NCBI GenBank assembly: GCA_030038255.1
Contig: JASHPH010000124.1
Coordinates: 1 to 64,000, forward strand
DNA: 64,000 nucleotides
Source of the DNA: Candidatus Sulfotelmatobacter sp.
GTDB lineage: Bacteria; Acidobacteriota; Terriglobia; Terriglobales; Acidobacteriaceae
Reading direction: 5' to 3'
Part shown: one piece after another, positions 49,587-58,774 of the stretch
How the letters are laid out: each line of letters opens with the position of its first letter
Numbering within the stretch: the first letter of the stretch is position 1
The notes under the pieces: model-generated
Told to the model about the DNA's origin: nothing
Database searches by the model: none
What the model saw: only the letters and a program-made list of their open reading frames with translations
Position numbers and translations under genes: made by a program

Positions 49587-50447
49587 GTGAGCCGCGTTTA
49601 CGACGCACTGCGCAAGCTCGAGGAACAGACCAAGGAATCGGCGCGGGAGGCGGTAAGCCCGCCGCCGAAGACGGTCGTTGTTCCCCCCAAGAACTTGGAG
49701 CAGTTGCTCTCCGCACCGGTTCTGGAAGCACGGGTGGCGCCGGATGACCGGATTGTGGTCTACACCGATCGCCGCGGCCCAGGGGCAGAGAGATTCCGGC
49801 TAATCCGGATCGCCCTGCGGAATTCGCAGGCGGGCAAAGCGCAAAAGGTCTTGCTGATCACCAGCCCGCTACCGCGAGATGGTAAATCCACCGTGGCGCT
49901 GAACTTGGCCACGTCGCTGGCCGAGGAAGGAAAAGTGAAGGTGCTGCTGCTGGAGGCGGATCTGCACCGGCCGTCCCTGCTTCAGCATCTGGGCTTGCAG
50001 AAGATGTGCGGGCTGACTGAAGTGGTGGAGGACATGGCGGATCCCGCCTCGGCCATCCGGCGGATCGAGCCGCTCAGGTTTTACCTCCTGGCCGCTGGAC
50101 GTTCCTCCGAGCATCCGACGGAGATGTTGCAGACAGAACGATTTCACTCTCTGCTGCGTGACTTCAAGTCCTGTTTCGACTGGGTGCTGATTGATTGCCC
50201 GCCGGCCTTTCCGCTGGCAGACGTGGTGGTGCTGCGGTCGCATGCCGATGGAGTCCTGCTGGTTGCGCGGGCAGGCACCACGCCGCGCGAGACCGTACAA
50301 GAAACTGTGCAACTCTTCAAGCCGGGACAGGTGGTCGGAATGATTCTAAACGCCGCAGAAGGAGTGAATCACCTCTACTCGAAATACTACTATCGCAAGG
50401 AGATGGTGGCGCAATCCGAGCGGCTGAGTACGGAGGTTGATGGTTAG
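49587..50447 (+). CDS. CpsD/CapB-family (BY-kinase-like) ATPase
   Basis: GTG start SRVYDALRKLEEQ; LLITSPLPRDGKSTVALNLATSLAEEGKVKVLLLEADLHRPSLLQHLG; C-terminal tyrosine cluster YSKYYYRK. Confidence 0.92.
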   Translation: MSRVYDALRKLEEQTKESAREAVSPPPKTVVVPPKNLEQLLSAPVLEARVAPDDRIVVYTDRRGPGAERFRLIRIALRNSQAGKAQKVLLITSPLPRDGKSTVALNLATSLAEEGKVKVLLLEADLHRPSLLQHLGLQKMCGLTEVVEDMADPASAIRRIEPLRFYLLAAGRSSEHPTEMLQTERFHSLLRDFKSCFDWVLIDCPPAFPLADVVVLRSHADGVLLVARAGTTPRETVQETVQLFKPGQVVGMILNAAEGVNHLYSKYYYRKEMVAQSERLSTEVDG

Positions 50448-50579
50448 CGGATCCGACCAAGAGGATTGCACGTCAGCAGGCAATCGTAGACCAAGCGGGC
50501 CGAAAGTGCAGATTCGGCAGTTTTCGAAGCTCAGCAGCAGAGTCGACCCAGCATGAATCGAGGTTACTCCTGGATGTCA

Positions 50580-50610
50580 AAGAGAAAAAAAACGCGGGCG
50601 ATTTTCTCTT
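50580..50610. repeat. Perfect 9-bp inverted repeat (AAGAGAAAA / TTTTCTCTT, 13-nt spacer)
   Basis: Read directly: 50580-50588 and 50602-50610, upstream of the FAD oxidoreductase gene. Confidence 0.5.
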
Positions 50611-50683
50611 GCTACGCGGCAAGGCACGCCTTTCGTTCTTCCGGGCATATTACCCTACGGAAAGAAATCCGGTCGGAATACCC

Positions 50684-51943
50684 ATGTTAGAGGTGGTCCT
50701 CATTGGTGCTGGCCCTTATGGGCTGTCGATTGCTGCGCATCTTCGTCATCGCGGCATCCCCTTTCGCTTCTTCGGCCGGCCTATGGACAGTTGGCTGAAC
50801 CACATGCCGAAAGGCATGATGCTCAAGTCGGATGGGTTTGCCTCGAACCTTTCGGATCCGAACGGCGAATACACCCTGGCGCAATTCTGTGCCGACCGCG
50901 GGATCGAATATGCGGATGCCGGCATTCCCGTGAAACTCGACACATTTTCCGCATACGGCTTGGCCTTCCAGGCCCGCATAGTTCCCGAGTTGGAGGAAAA
51001 ACTGGTTGTAAAGGTGGCGCGATCCAAGGACGGTTTCTCTATTCAGTTGGACGATGGAGAAACCCTGGAAACGCGGCGCATTGTGCTTGCCGTGGGAATC
51101 AGCCATTTTGAATGCATTCCGCCTGAGCTCGCCGTTTTGTCGGCCGACTTTGTTTCCCATAGCTTCCAGCATCACGATCCGCAGTCATTGCGAGGCCGCA
51201 CTGTTGTGGTTGTCGGCGGCGGCGCTTCCGCTCTGGACTTGGCCGGGTTATTGCATCGGGCGGGCGTACATGTCCAGCTTCTTGTTCGCGACAAGTCTTT
51301 GAGCTTTCACGACAAAGGGCCAGCCCTCAAAGAACGGACCCTTTGGCAGCGGCTCAGGCGCCCCTCTTCCGGGCTGGGCCCGGGATTGCGCTCACGCTTC
51401 TGCTCTGAGTGGCCGATGTTGTTTTATTATTTGCCGCAAGAGGTCCGGCTGAAAATCGTCCGGAACCACCTCGGCCCCTCGGGGGGGTGGTTCACCAAAG
51501 ATCTGGTGGTTGGAAAGGTGCCCACCCTGCTCGGCTTCTCGATCGAGCATGCGGAGACCCGTGCGGGAAAGGCGCACCTTCATCTGCGTGGCGCCGACGG
51601 GACAGTCCGGGAAATCAGCGCTGATCATGTGATTGCCGCCACGGGCTATAAAGTGGACATAAACCGATTGGCTTTCCTCGATCCCGAGGTCCGCGACCGT
51701 CTGGCTCTCGTCCAGGGCAGCCCTGTTCTGTCTTCGACCTTCGAGTCTTCTGTCCCCGGCCTCTATTTCGTGGGACTCGCGGCAGCAAACAGTTTTGGCC
51801 CGGTCATGCGCTTTGCTTATGGCGCCGCCTTTGCTGCCCGCCGCATCACGAAGACGATGAGGAAGCTGGTCGCTGTCCACCGGGAAGCTTTTGCAGTGTC
51901 ACAAATCGAGGCGGTCAGAAATCGAGGGCCGCGTGCGGTCTGA
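50684..51943 (+). CDS. FAD/NAD(P)-binding monooxygenase-like oxidoreductase (FMO/N-hydroxylase-like)
   Basis: MLEVVLIGAGPYGLSIAAHLRHRGIPFRFFG; GRTVVVVGGGASALDLAGLLHRAGVHVQLLVR; DHVIAATGYKVDI. Confidence 0.85.
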   Translation: MLEVVLIGAGPYGLSIAAHLRHRGIPFRFFGRPMDSWLNHMPKGMMLKSDGFASNLSDPNGEYTLAQFCADRGIEYADAGIPVKLDTFSAYGLAFQARIVPELEEKLVVKVARSKDGFSIQLDDGETLETRRIVLAVGISHFECIPPELAVLSADFVSHSFQHHDPQSLRGRTVVVVGGGASALDLAGLLHRAGVHVQLLVRDKSLSFHDKGPALKERTLWQRLRRPSSGLGPGLRSRFCSEWPMLFYYLPQEVRLKIVRNHLGPSGGWFTKDLVVGKVPTLLGFSIEHAETRAGKAHLHLRGADGTVREISADHVIAATGYKVDINRLAFLDPEVRDRLALVQGSPVLSSTFESSVPGLYFVGLAAANSFGPVMRFAYGAAFAARRITKTMRKLVAVHREAFAVSQIEAVRNRGPRAV

Positions 51944-52075
51944 GCATCTGACCCATGCATCTGGGACTCTCGACAACCACTCCCGCGGATCCGAGCAATC
52001 CGCTTCTTCCTTTTCTTGTCTTGGACCACGCGGCCGAGGGAACTGCTGTCATCTCGCTCCCAAACATTTGAACTC

Positions 52076-53347
52076 ATGAAGCTGGAAACAATCGCTATTC
52101 ACGCCGGTTACGACGGGGATCCCACGAGCAAGGCCGTGGCTGTCCCCATTTATCAAACCGTTGGTTTTGAGTTTGACAGCGCGGAGCATGGCGCCGCTCT
52201 CTTCAATCTCGAAGTGCCAGGAAACATCTACACGCGGATCGGAAATCCCACCAATACGGTTCTGGAAAAGCGCGTTGCCGCTCTCGAAGGCGGAGTGGAC
52301 GCGTTGAGCGTCAGCGCCGGAATGTCTGCCGTCTATTACGCAGTTGCGACCATCACGGAAATGGGCAACAACATCGTTTCCACACCTCAACTGTACGGTG
52401 CGACGTTTACGCTCCTCAATCTCTACATCGCCAAACAGGGTATTGGTGCGAAGTTCGCCGCGAGCGATCACCCCGATGACATCGAAAAGTTGATCGATGA
52501 AAATACTCGGGCAGTCTTCTGCGAGAGTATCGGCAATCCAGCCGGAAATGTTGCGGATATCGAGGGCCTGGCGCGGGTGGCACACCGCCATCACGTCCCC
52601 CTGATCGTCGACAACACCATCGCCACCCCGATCCTGTTGAGGCCGATCGAATACGGTGCCGACGTCGTGGTTCATGCCATGACCAAATTCATGGGAGGGC
52701 ATGGCAACAGCCTGGGCGGAATGGTCGTCGACAGCGGAAAGTTCCCCTGGCGAGATTACCCAGACAAGTTTTACATGCTGAACAGGCCCGAACCCGCCTA
52801 TCACGGCGTAGTCTACACGGAGCACTATGGAGCTGCTGCATATATTGCTCGGTGTCGGACTGTTTGTCAGCGCAACACTGGCGCGACTCTTTCGCCTTTC
52901 AACGGTTTCCTACTGCTCCAGGGAGTGGAAACTCTGGCGCTTCGCGTCGAGCGCCACGTCGAGAATGGACGGAAGGTAGCGGAATTCTTGCGTGATCATG
53001 ACCGCGTCGACTGGGTCAACTACGCTGGTTTCTCTGACAACCCCTTGTATCCCATGGCGCAAAGGTATCTCGGCTCACGGCGGCCTTCCTTGCTGACGTT
53101 TGGCGTGAAGGGCGGTTTCGAAGCCGGCAGAAAATGCTTCAATGCCTTCCGTCTGTTCAAGCGCATGGTGAATCTGGGAGACGCCAAATCGCTGTCCTGC
53201 CATCCTGCCTCCACAACTCACCGGCAGCTCACGCCCGAAGAACAGCTCCGTGTGGGTGTCTCGCCGGAGATGATCCGGCTCAGCGTTGGCATCGAACACA
53301 TCGACGATATTCTCGCCGACCTTTCCCAGGCTTTGGACAAGGCATGA
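52076..53347 (+). CDS. O-acetylhomoserine aminocarboxypropyltransferase-like PLP enzyme (MetY/Cys-Met-metabolism family)
   Basis: MKLETIAIHAGYDGDPTSKAVAVPIYQTVGFEFDSAEHGAALF; YTRIGNPTNTVLEKRVAALEGG; VVVHAMTKFMGGHGNSLGGMVVDSG; SLSCHPASTTHRQLTPEEQLRVGVSPEMIRLSVGIEHIDDI. Confidence 0.95.
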   Translation: MKLETIAIHAGYDGDPTSKAVAVPIYQTVGFEFDSAEHGAALFNLEVPGNIYTRIGNPTNTVLEKRVAALEGGVDALSVSAGMSAVYYAVATITEMGNNIVSTPQLYGATFTLLNLYIAKQGIGAKFAASDHPDDIEKLIDENTRAVFCESIGNPAGNVADIEGLARVAHRHHVPLIVDNTIATPILLRPIEYGADVVVHAMTKFMGGHGNSLGGMVVDSGKFPWRDYPDKFYMLNRPEPAYHGVVYTEHYGAAAYIARCRTVCQRNTGATLSPFNGFLLLQGVETLALRVERHVENGRKVAEFLRDHDRVDWVNYAGFSDNPLYPMAQRYLGSRRPSLLTFGVKGGFEAGRKCFNAFRLFKRMVNLGDAKSLSCHPASTTHRQLTPEEQLRVGVSPEMIRLSVGIEHIDDILADLSQALDKA

Positions 53348-53396
53348 GTGTGACATCCGTGCAATCAAAAGCGTTTATCGGCCCGGAAGGCGCGGC

Positions 53397-54440
53397 ATGC
53401 CAGTGACCATAGGCGCTCGTGGCGCCCTGGATTCTCGCTTGGCATCGCTGGATGAGCACGGCCCGGTTCGGGCTGACTCCCGCGCCATTCAGCGCTCCCT
53501 CACCGTTGCCCTTCTCAACAATATGCCGGACCCGGCGCTGCGGGATACGGAGTCGCAGTACTTTAATCTTCTGCAAGCCGCTTCCGGCGAAATTCCAGTT
53601 CGCTTGGAACTTTACTCCCTGTCGCAGATTCCCCGTAGCGAACGGGCTCAAGACTACCTGAAAGGGCGTTACTATGACGTTCGCGACCTCCTGGCCAGCC
53701 GCGTTGACGCCGTCATCGTGACCGGGAACGAGCCCCATCAGCCACAGCTCGAGCAGGAGCCTTACTGGGGTGCATTGGTCGAAGTTTTTGATTGGGCCGC
53801 GAGCCACACAACTTCCGCCGTTTTGTCCTGTCTTGCCGCGCACGCCAGCGTTCTCTATTGCGACGGCGTCCAGCGCCGGCCGCTGGACACAAAGTGCTTT
53901 GGCGTCTTTGAACATCAAAGACTGTCCGCGCATCCCTTGATGCGCGATACGCCGGAGTTGATACCTTTCCCGCATTCCCGCTGGAATGATCTTCGGAAAG
54001 AGGACCTCGCTTCTTGTGGCTACACCGTCCTGCTGCGCTCCACAACTGCCGGCGTCAACATGTTTGTCAAGAGAAGGGGAAGAAGCCTCTTCGTCCATTT
54101 CCAGGGCCACCCCGAATATGTCGCGGAAACGCTTTTCACGGAGTATCGAAGGGACGTGAAGAGATTCCTTAGGCGGGAAAGGGAAGTGTATCCCCATCCG
54201 CCCCATGGCTACTTCAACGCTGTCGCCATCGAGCTTCTGGAACAGTTTCGCAAGCAGGCCCTTTCGAAGCGCCACATGGAAATCATGGAATCCTTTCCGG
54301 AGGCTGACCTCACGGCATCTTTGGAGCACTCCTGGCATTCATCGTCGGTCCGGATCTATCGCAATTGGTTGGAGTATCTTCTACGGAATGCGGCGGACGC
54401 CCCTTCTCGCAACACAGTCGCTCAGGTTGGTCGGCCTTGA
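53397..54440 (+). CDS. Homoserine O-acyltransferase, MetA-like
   Basis: RSLTVALLNNMPDPALRDTESQYFNLL; VLSCLAAHASVLYCDGVQRRPLDTKCFGVFEH; FVHFQGHPEYVAETLFTEYRRDVKRFL. Confidence 0.9.
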   Translation: MPVTIGARGALDSRLASLDEHGPVRADSRAIQRSLTVALLNNMPDPALRDTESQYFNLLQAASGEIPVRLELYSLSQIPRSERAQDYLKGRYYDVRDLLASRVDAVIVTGNEPHQPQLEQEPYWGALVEVFDWAASHTTSAVLSCLAAHASVLYCDGVQRRPLDTKCFGVFEHQRLSAHPLMRDTPELIPFPHSRWNDLRKEDLASCGYTVLLRSTTAGVNMFVKRRGRSLFVHFQGHPEYVAETLFTEYRRDVKRFLRREREVYPHPPHGYFNAVAIELLEQFRKQALSKRHMEIMESFPEADLTASLEHSWHSSSVRIYRNWLEYLLRNAADAPSRNTVAQVGRP

Positions 54441-56119
54441 AGAAAAAAGCCTCACGACTTGGCCGCACGAGGGCTCTCGGCCGGAGCAGAGCTTCGAAAC
54501 TACCGTCAACCTTTTTGCGTCCCCAATCGGCCGCAGCGAACGATCCTCAGGTCGCAAGAATACTTCAGGCGTTGCCGGATCGCATCAGCGACATCGTGAG
54601 GCCATGGGCGGAGCGCTCGCCCAATTCAGCAGCCTTGGTTGAAGCCGACGGCACCTGGACCTATAGCGAGCTGGACTCCGCGGTGGCCAAGGCCCGTGCA
54701 TCTCTCCGCGAATGGGGTGTGCGGCCGGGCGACAGGGTCATGCTCGTTTGCGAGAACTGTCGGGCTTTTGTCGCATTTTTCCTGGCTCTGGCCAGCTTCG
54801 ACGCCTGGCCGGTGCTTGTGAACGCGCGCCTCGCCCCCCCGGAGGTCGATCAGATCCTCGAGCTTTGTGGCGCGCGTCGCGCCATCTATACGGTGGGCGT
54901 ATCCCCGCCGGCCTTGCGACATGCCCAGCGCCATGGGGCACAAATTCAGGAAGCACCGGAGTGGGGGCAGATTGCAATTGGCACGCTCCGGGAAGACGCC
55001 CAACCGGAGCCCCTCGAGGACAATGTTACGGACCGCGTCGCTGCCCTCATCTATACCTCCGGCACCACCGGTATTCCCAAAGGCGTTATGCTTTCCCATC
55101 GTAACTTGCTGTTTATGGCCGCGTTGTCCGCGCAGATTCGTTCGGTGACGCACGAGGATTGCCTGCTCGGAATTCTGCCCTTGTCGCACGCAGTGGGACT
55201 TTCCGTAGTGTTGTTGGGAACTCTAATTTGCGGCGGGAGAGTCTCATTGATGCCGCGGTTCGACCCGGCGGCGATTCTTAAAGCATTGGAGAAGGGACGG
55301 GTGAGCATCGTGCTTGGCACGCCCGCAATGTTTACTCTTCTACTCGAATATGCCCATCGGAAACGACTGCAATCCCTCAGCTTTCCCTCGCTGCGCGTAA
55401 TTTCCTCCTCCGGGGCTCCCTTGTCATTGGTTCTGAAAACGAAGGTGGAAGCCCTGTTCGGCCTGGTGCTTCACAACGGCTACGGAGTTACGGAATGCTC
55501 TCCCACGATCGCGCTCACTAGGCTGGAAACCCCGCGCAATGATGCCTCCGTCGGCCGCGTGTTTCCCGCCGTTCAAATCAAGTTGGTGGATCGTGAGGGT
55601 CGTGAAGTCGAAAAGGGAGAAGTCGGCGAACTCTGGGTGCGCGGCCCCAATGTCATGAAGGGCTACTACCGCGCCCCGGAAGAAACAGCCGAGACGGTCG
55701 ATCCGGAAGGCTGGCTGAACACACGCGACCTGGCGCGTATGGAAGACGACCATCTCTTCATTGCCGGACGCACGAAGGATCTCATCGTGCGTTTCGGCTT
55801 TAATGTCTATCCGGCAGAGGTAGAAGCGGTGCTGAATGCACATCCCGCTGTCGCCCGATCTGCGGTGATCGGCCAGATGGCGGACGGAGATGAAGAGGTC
55901 GTTGCTTTCGTTCAACTCAGGCCGGACTCCGCCGTGGACACCCAGGAATTGGCAAAACACGCGGCTCGAAATCTAGCTCCTTACAAACACCCTTCCCGCA
56001 TATTCCTCGTTTCCGAACTACCGCTTACGCCCACCGGCAAGGTCAGGAAGGACGCGCTCTCCCAGATGCTGGGGGAAGCTCAGACCGCCCGCAATGGAGC
56101 GGGAACTTCCCTGGCCTAG
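54437..56119 (+). CDS. AMP-dependent acyl-CoA synthetase/ligase
   Basis: AALIYTSGTTGIPKGVMLSHRNLLF; NGYGVTECSPTIALTRL; NTRDLARMEDDHLFIAGRTKDLIVRFGFNVYPAEVEAVLNAHP; TPTGKVRKDAL. TTG at 54437 (TTGA overlap with metA-like stop) is a proposed start. Confidence 0.93.
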   Translation: MKKKASRLGRTRALGRSRASKLPSTFLRPQSAAANDPQVARILQALPDRISDIVRPWAERSPNSAALVEADGTWTYSELDSAVAKARASLREWGVRPGDRVMLVCENCRAFVAFFLALASFDAWPVLVNARLAPPEVDQILELCGARRAIYTVGVSPPALRHAQRHGAQIQEAPEWGQIAIGTLREDAQPEPLEDNVTDRVAALIYTSGTTGIPKGVMLSHRNLLFMAALSAQIRSVTHEDCLLGILPLSHAVGLSVVLLGTLICGGRVSLMPRFDPAAILKALEKGRVSIVLGTPAMFTLLLEYAHRKRLQSLSFPSLRVISSSGAPLSLVLKTKVEALFGLVLHNGYGVTECSPTIALTRLETPRNDASVGRVFPAVQIKLVDREGREVEKGEVGELWVRGPNVMKGYYRAPEETAETVDPEGWLNTRDLARMEDDHLFIAGRTKDLIVRFGFNVYPAEVEAVLNAHPAVARSAVIGQMADGDEEVVAFVQLRPDSAVDTQELAKHAARNLAPYKHPSRIFLVSELPLTPTGKVRKDALSQMLGEAQTARNGAGTSLA

Positions 56120-57660
56120 AGCGGTACCTCGATCAACCTCGGTCCTTCTGCGGCAAATCCGTCCTGTAGCGCTCGTCCAAACGAATCAAGCGAGGTGACG
56201 CGCGTGCCGGGCACGCCCATGCCCTTTGCCAGCGCCACCCAGTCAAGGTCTGGCCGGCCGATATCGAACAAGTCCAGTGCGCGAGCTCCGGGTTTCCCGC
56301 CGCCGAGATTGTCGAACTCGCGTTTAAGCACAGAATAAGCCCGGTTCGCAAGAATCACCGTGATCACGTGGAGACCTTCACGCGCCATGGTCCACAGCGC
56401 CTGCACCGTGTACATTCCGCTGCCGTCCGCCGAAAGGCACAAGACGGGCCGCGAGGGGCAAGCCACCGCGGCACCAACTGCTAACGGAAGTGCGATTCCG
56501 ATCGATCCACCCGGGTTCCCTAACCAATCATGCGGCCCGGTTCCTCTAGCGGCCGGCAGCATGGCCCGGCCGGTGGTCATGGACTCGTCGACGACGATGC
56601 ACCCATCCGGGAGCAGCGCCGCGACCGCAGCCGCGAGCCCCGGTAGGGTGATCTCACCTCTCGGCATCGGCGGCCTCGCAGAGGGCTCCACCAGGGGTTT
56701 AGACTTTCCCGGTGGGAGCAGCGTCTCGAGGGCCTCGAGCCCTCCGGTACAATCTTCCTCTGGTTTTGCCAGTGTCTCGATTGTGCATTCCGGCGGCGTT
56801 AGAACGGTTTTCTTGCTCGGAGATGCGAAGTAGGCCAGCGGAGCTGCTGCGCCAACAAGGATCATCTGGCGAAAATCCTTCAACGCCTCCATCGCCTGTT
56901 CGGGAACATACGGGACGCGATCCACACAGGCTGTGCCGGCCCCCCGCTCGATGCGCACTAGGGGATAGGGAGAGAGCAGTTTCGCCCGGCTCGCGCCTGC
57001 GATCCGCGCCGCCGCCGCAAGCCCCCGTCCGTAGAGCGCGCTCCCGGAAAGTAGCAGCGCCGTCCGCGCGCCAGTGCGGAGCATCGCTGCGATCCGCTCG
57101 ATTGTTTCTGGAGCCGGCAGCCTCGGCGACGGGAATACCGGCGGAGGGGCAGGGAAGCCGCTTTCTCCCCAGGCCACGTCGGCGGGAACGACCAGCGTGG
57201 CAATTTGCCCCGGCGGCGTCCGCGATGCCACGATGGCTTCCGTCGCGTCCCGGCCCACTTCGGAATCGCTTCGAGATGTCCGCAGCCACCGCGAATAGGG
57301 ACGCGCGATGCCTTCGATATCAGAAACGAGGGGCGTGTCGTGCTTCAGGTGGTCTATCGCGTGTTGTCCCACGATATTGACGATCGGCACATGCCCGCGG
57401 CTCGCGTTGTGAAGATTCGCTAGGCTGTTTGCCAGTCCCGGCCCGAGGTGCAACAGCGTCCAGGCCGGTTTTCGTTTCATGCGCGCATAGCCGTCCGCGG
57501 CTGCCGTGGCCACTCCTTCAAACAGGCAGAGGACGCAGCCAACCTCGGGCCGCCGGTCGAGCGCAGCAACAATGTGCATCTCCGATGTGCCGGGATTCGT
57601 AAAGCAGGTATCGCATTCTCCGGATACAAGCGCCGCGATCAGAGCTTCGGCCCCATTCAT
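56116..57660 (-). CDS. Thiamine-pyrophosphate enzyme, acetolactate-synthase large-subunit-like
   Basis: GECDTCFTNPGTSEMHIVAALDRRPEVGCVLCLFEGVATAAADGYARMKRKPAWTLLHLGPGLANSLANLHNA; C-terminal SADGSGMYTVQALWTMAREGLHVITVILANRAYSVLKREFDNLGG. Confidence 0.93.
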   Translation of the reverse strand: MNGAEALIAALVSGECDTCFTNPGTSEMHIVAALDRRPEVGCVLCLFEGVATAAADGYARMKRKPAWTLLHLGPGLANSLANLHNASRGHVPIVNIVGQHAIDHLKHDTPLVSDIEGIARPYSRWLRTSRSDSEVGRDATEAIVASRTPPGQIATLVVPADVAWGESGFPAPPPVFPSPRLPAPETIERIAAMLRTGARTALLLSGSALYGRGLAAAARIAGASRAKLLSPYPLVRIERGAGTACVDRVPYVPEQAMEALKDFRQMILVGAAAPLAYFASPSKKTVLTPPECTIETLAKPEEDCTGGLEALETLLPPGKSKPLVEPSARPPMPRGEITLPGLAAAVAALLPDGCIVVDESMTTGRAMLPAARGTGPHDWLGNPGGSIGIALPLAVGAAVACPSRPVLCLSADGSGMYTVQALWTMAREGLHVITVILANRAYSVLKREFDNLGGGKPGARALDLFDIGRPDLDWVALAKGMGVPGTRVTSLDSFGRALQDGFAAEGPRLIEVPL

Positions 57661-57664
57661 CGGT

Positions 57665-58708
57665 TTATGGCTTCACCGGGCCCGCGTCCGGAACTTCGGC
57701 AAGATAGCGGGAAAGAACAGCCGCAAGAACTTCGGTGTGGTCGTTCAGCATTCCGTGATGATCTCCCGGCACAGTCTCGACCTCGATTGAGCCCGCAAAT
57801 TTCGCCCAGGCCTTTATGGCATTATCCGGAAAGTGCAGGCTGACCCCCGCTCTAACGAACCGTATCCTGCCTGCGTAAGGGCGTGGACGGTAATTTCTGA
57901 GAGCGCGAGCGGTGTATTCTTGCACTAGCGACATCGCCGGCGTGAACGAGGTCCCGAGTGGCATTCGGTTGGCGCTGTGCGAACCCTGACCGCGAGCGAT
58001 GTCCGGAGAACGCTGCGAGCGGCCGAGAACAGCAGTCGCTCCTCGAGTTCCGCGTTCCCTGAATTCCCTGGCGAGCACCTTTGCACGCTGTACCCAGGGC
58101 ACGAAACGCCGATGTGGATAGGAATCGATTAGAACAAGCAAGGCCACTTCGGCGCTGCGCTCGGCCAATTGCTGGGCCATTTCGAATGCCACCAGACCGC
58201 CGAATGAATAGCCAATGAGCACGTACGGGCCTTGTGGCTGCACGTGCCGAATGGTCTCGAGGTGAAAACGGGCCCAGTCCTCAACACCCTCGCACGGTGC
58301 CTCGAGTCCGTCGGATCCCCGCGCCTGCATCCCGTACATCGAATGTCGCGTTTCCACCAGTGTCACGAGCTCGAAGAACTCCATCACATTGCTTCCCATG
58401 CCGTGGAGCAGGAAAGCTGGTGGTTCCACGCTTCCCGCCTTCAGAAGAGCCAGCGGCGCAAGCCGCGGCGGCGCGGGGTCGTCCAGCAGGCATGCCAGCG
58501 CCGCAAGCGTGGGCGCCTGGTAAATCATCATCGGAGGAAGGTTCCGGCCCGTGTTTTCCTCAATCCCTCGGAACAGCTCAATTGCCAGCCATGGATTACC
58601 GCCCAGCTCGAAGAAATTCTCGTCCATGTCAGCCTGAGAGCGGCCCAATACGCGCCGCCATAGGGGGGAAAGCACATCGATTGTCTTGGAGACGGCCTTA
58701 GGTGGCAC
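57665..58708 (-). CDS. Carrier-protein domain fused to type I thioesterase (PCP-TE-like)
   Basis: N-term VLSPLWRRVLGRSQADMDENFFELGGNPWLAIELFRGIEENTGRNLPPMMIYQAPTLAALA; C-term FLLHGMGSNVMEFFELVTLV...PYVLIGYSFGGLVAFEMAQQLAE...VPGDHHGMLNDH. Confidence 0.92.
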   Translation of the reverse strand: MPPKAVSKTIDVLSPLWRRVLGRSQADMDENFFELGGNPWLAIELFRGIEENTGRNLPPMMIYQAPTLAALACLLDDPAPPRLAPLALLKAGSVEPPAFLLHGMGSNVMEFFELVTLVETRHSMYGMQARGSDGLEAPCEGVEDWARFHLETIRHVQPQGPYVLIGYSFGGLVAFEMAQQLAERSAEVALLVLIDSYPHRRFVPWVQRAKVLAREFRERGTRGATAVLGRSQRSPDIARGQGSHSANRMPLGTSFTPAMSLVQEYTARALRNYRPRPYAGRIRFVRAGVSLHFPDNAIKAWAKFAGSIEVETVPGDHHGMLNDHTEVLAAVLSRYLAEVPDAGPVKP

Positions 58709-58774
58709 CCTTCACCTCGGCCCATCCAGACAGGTGGATTCTTCTCCTCTCACAATCTTTCAGTTCCAGCGAGG

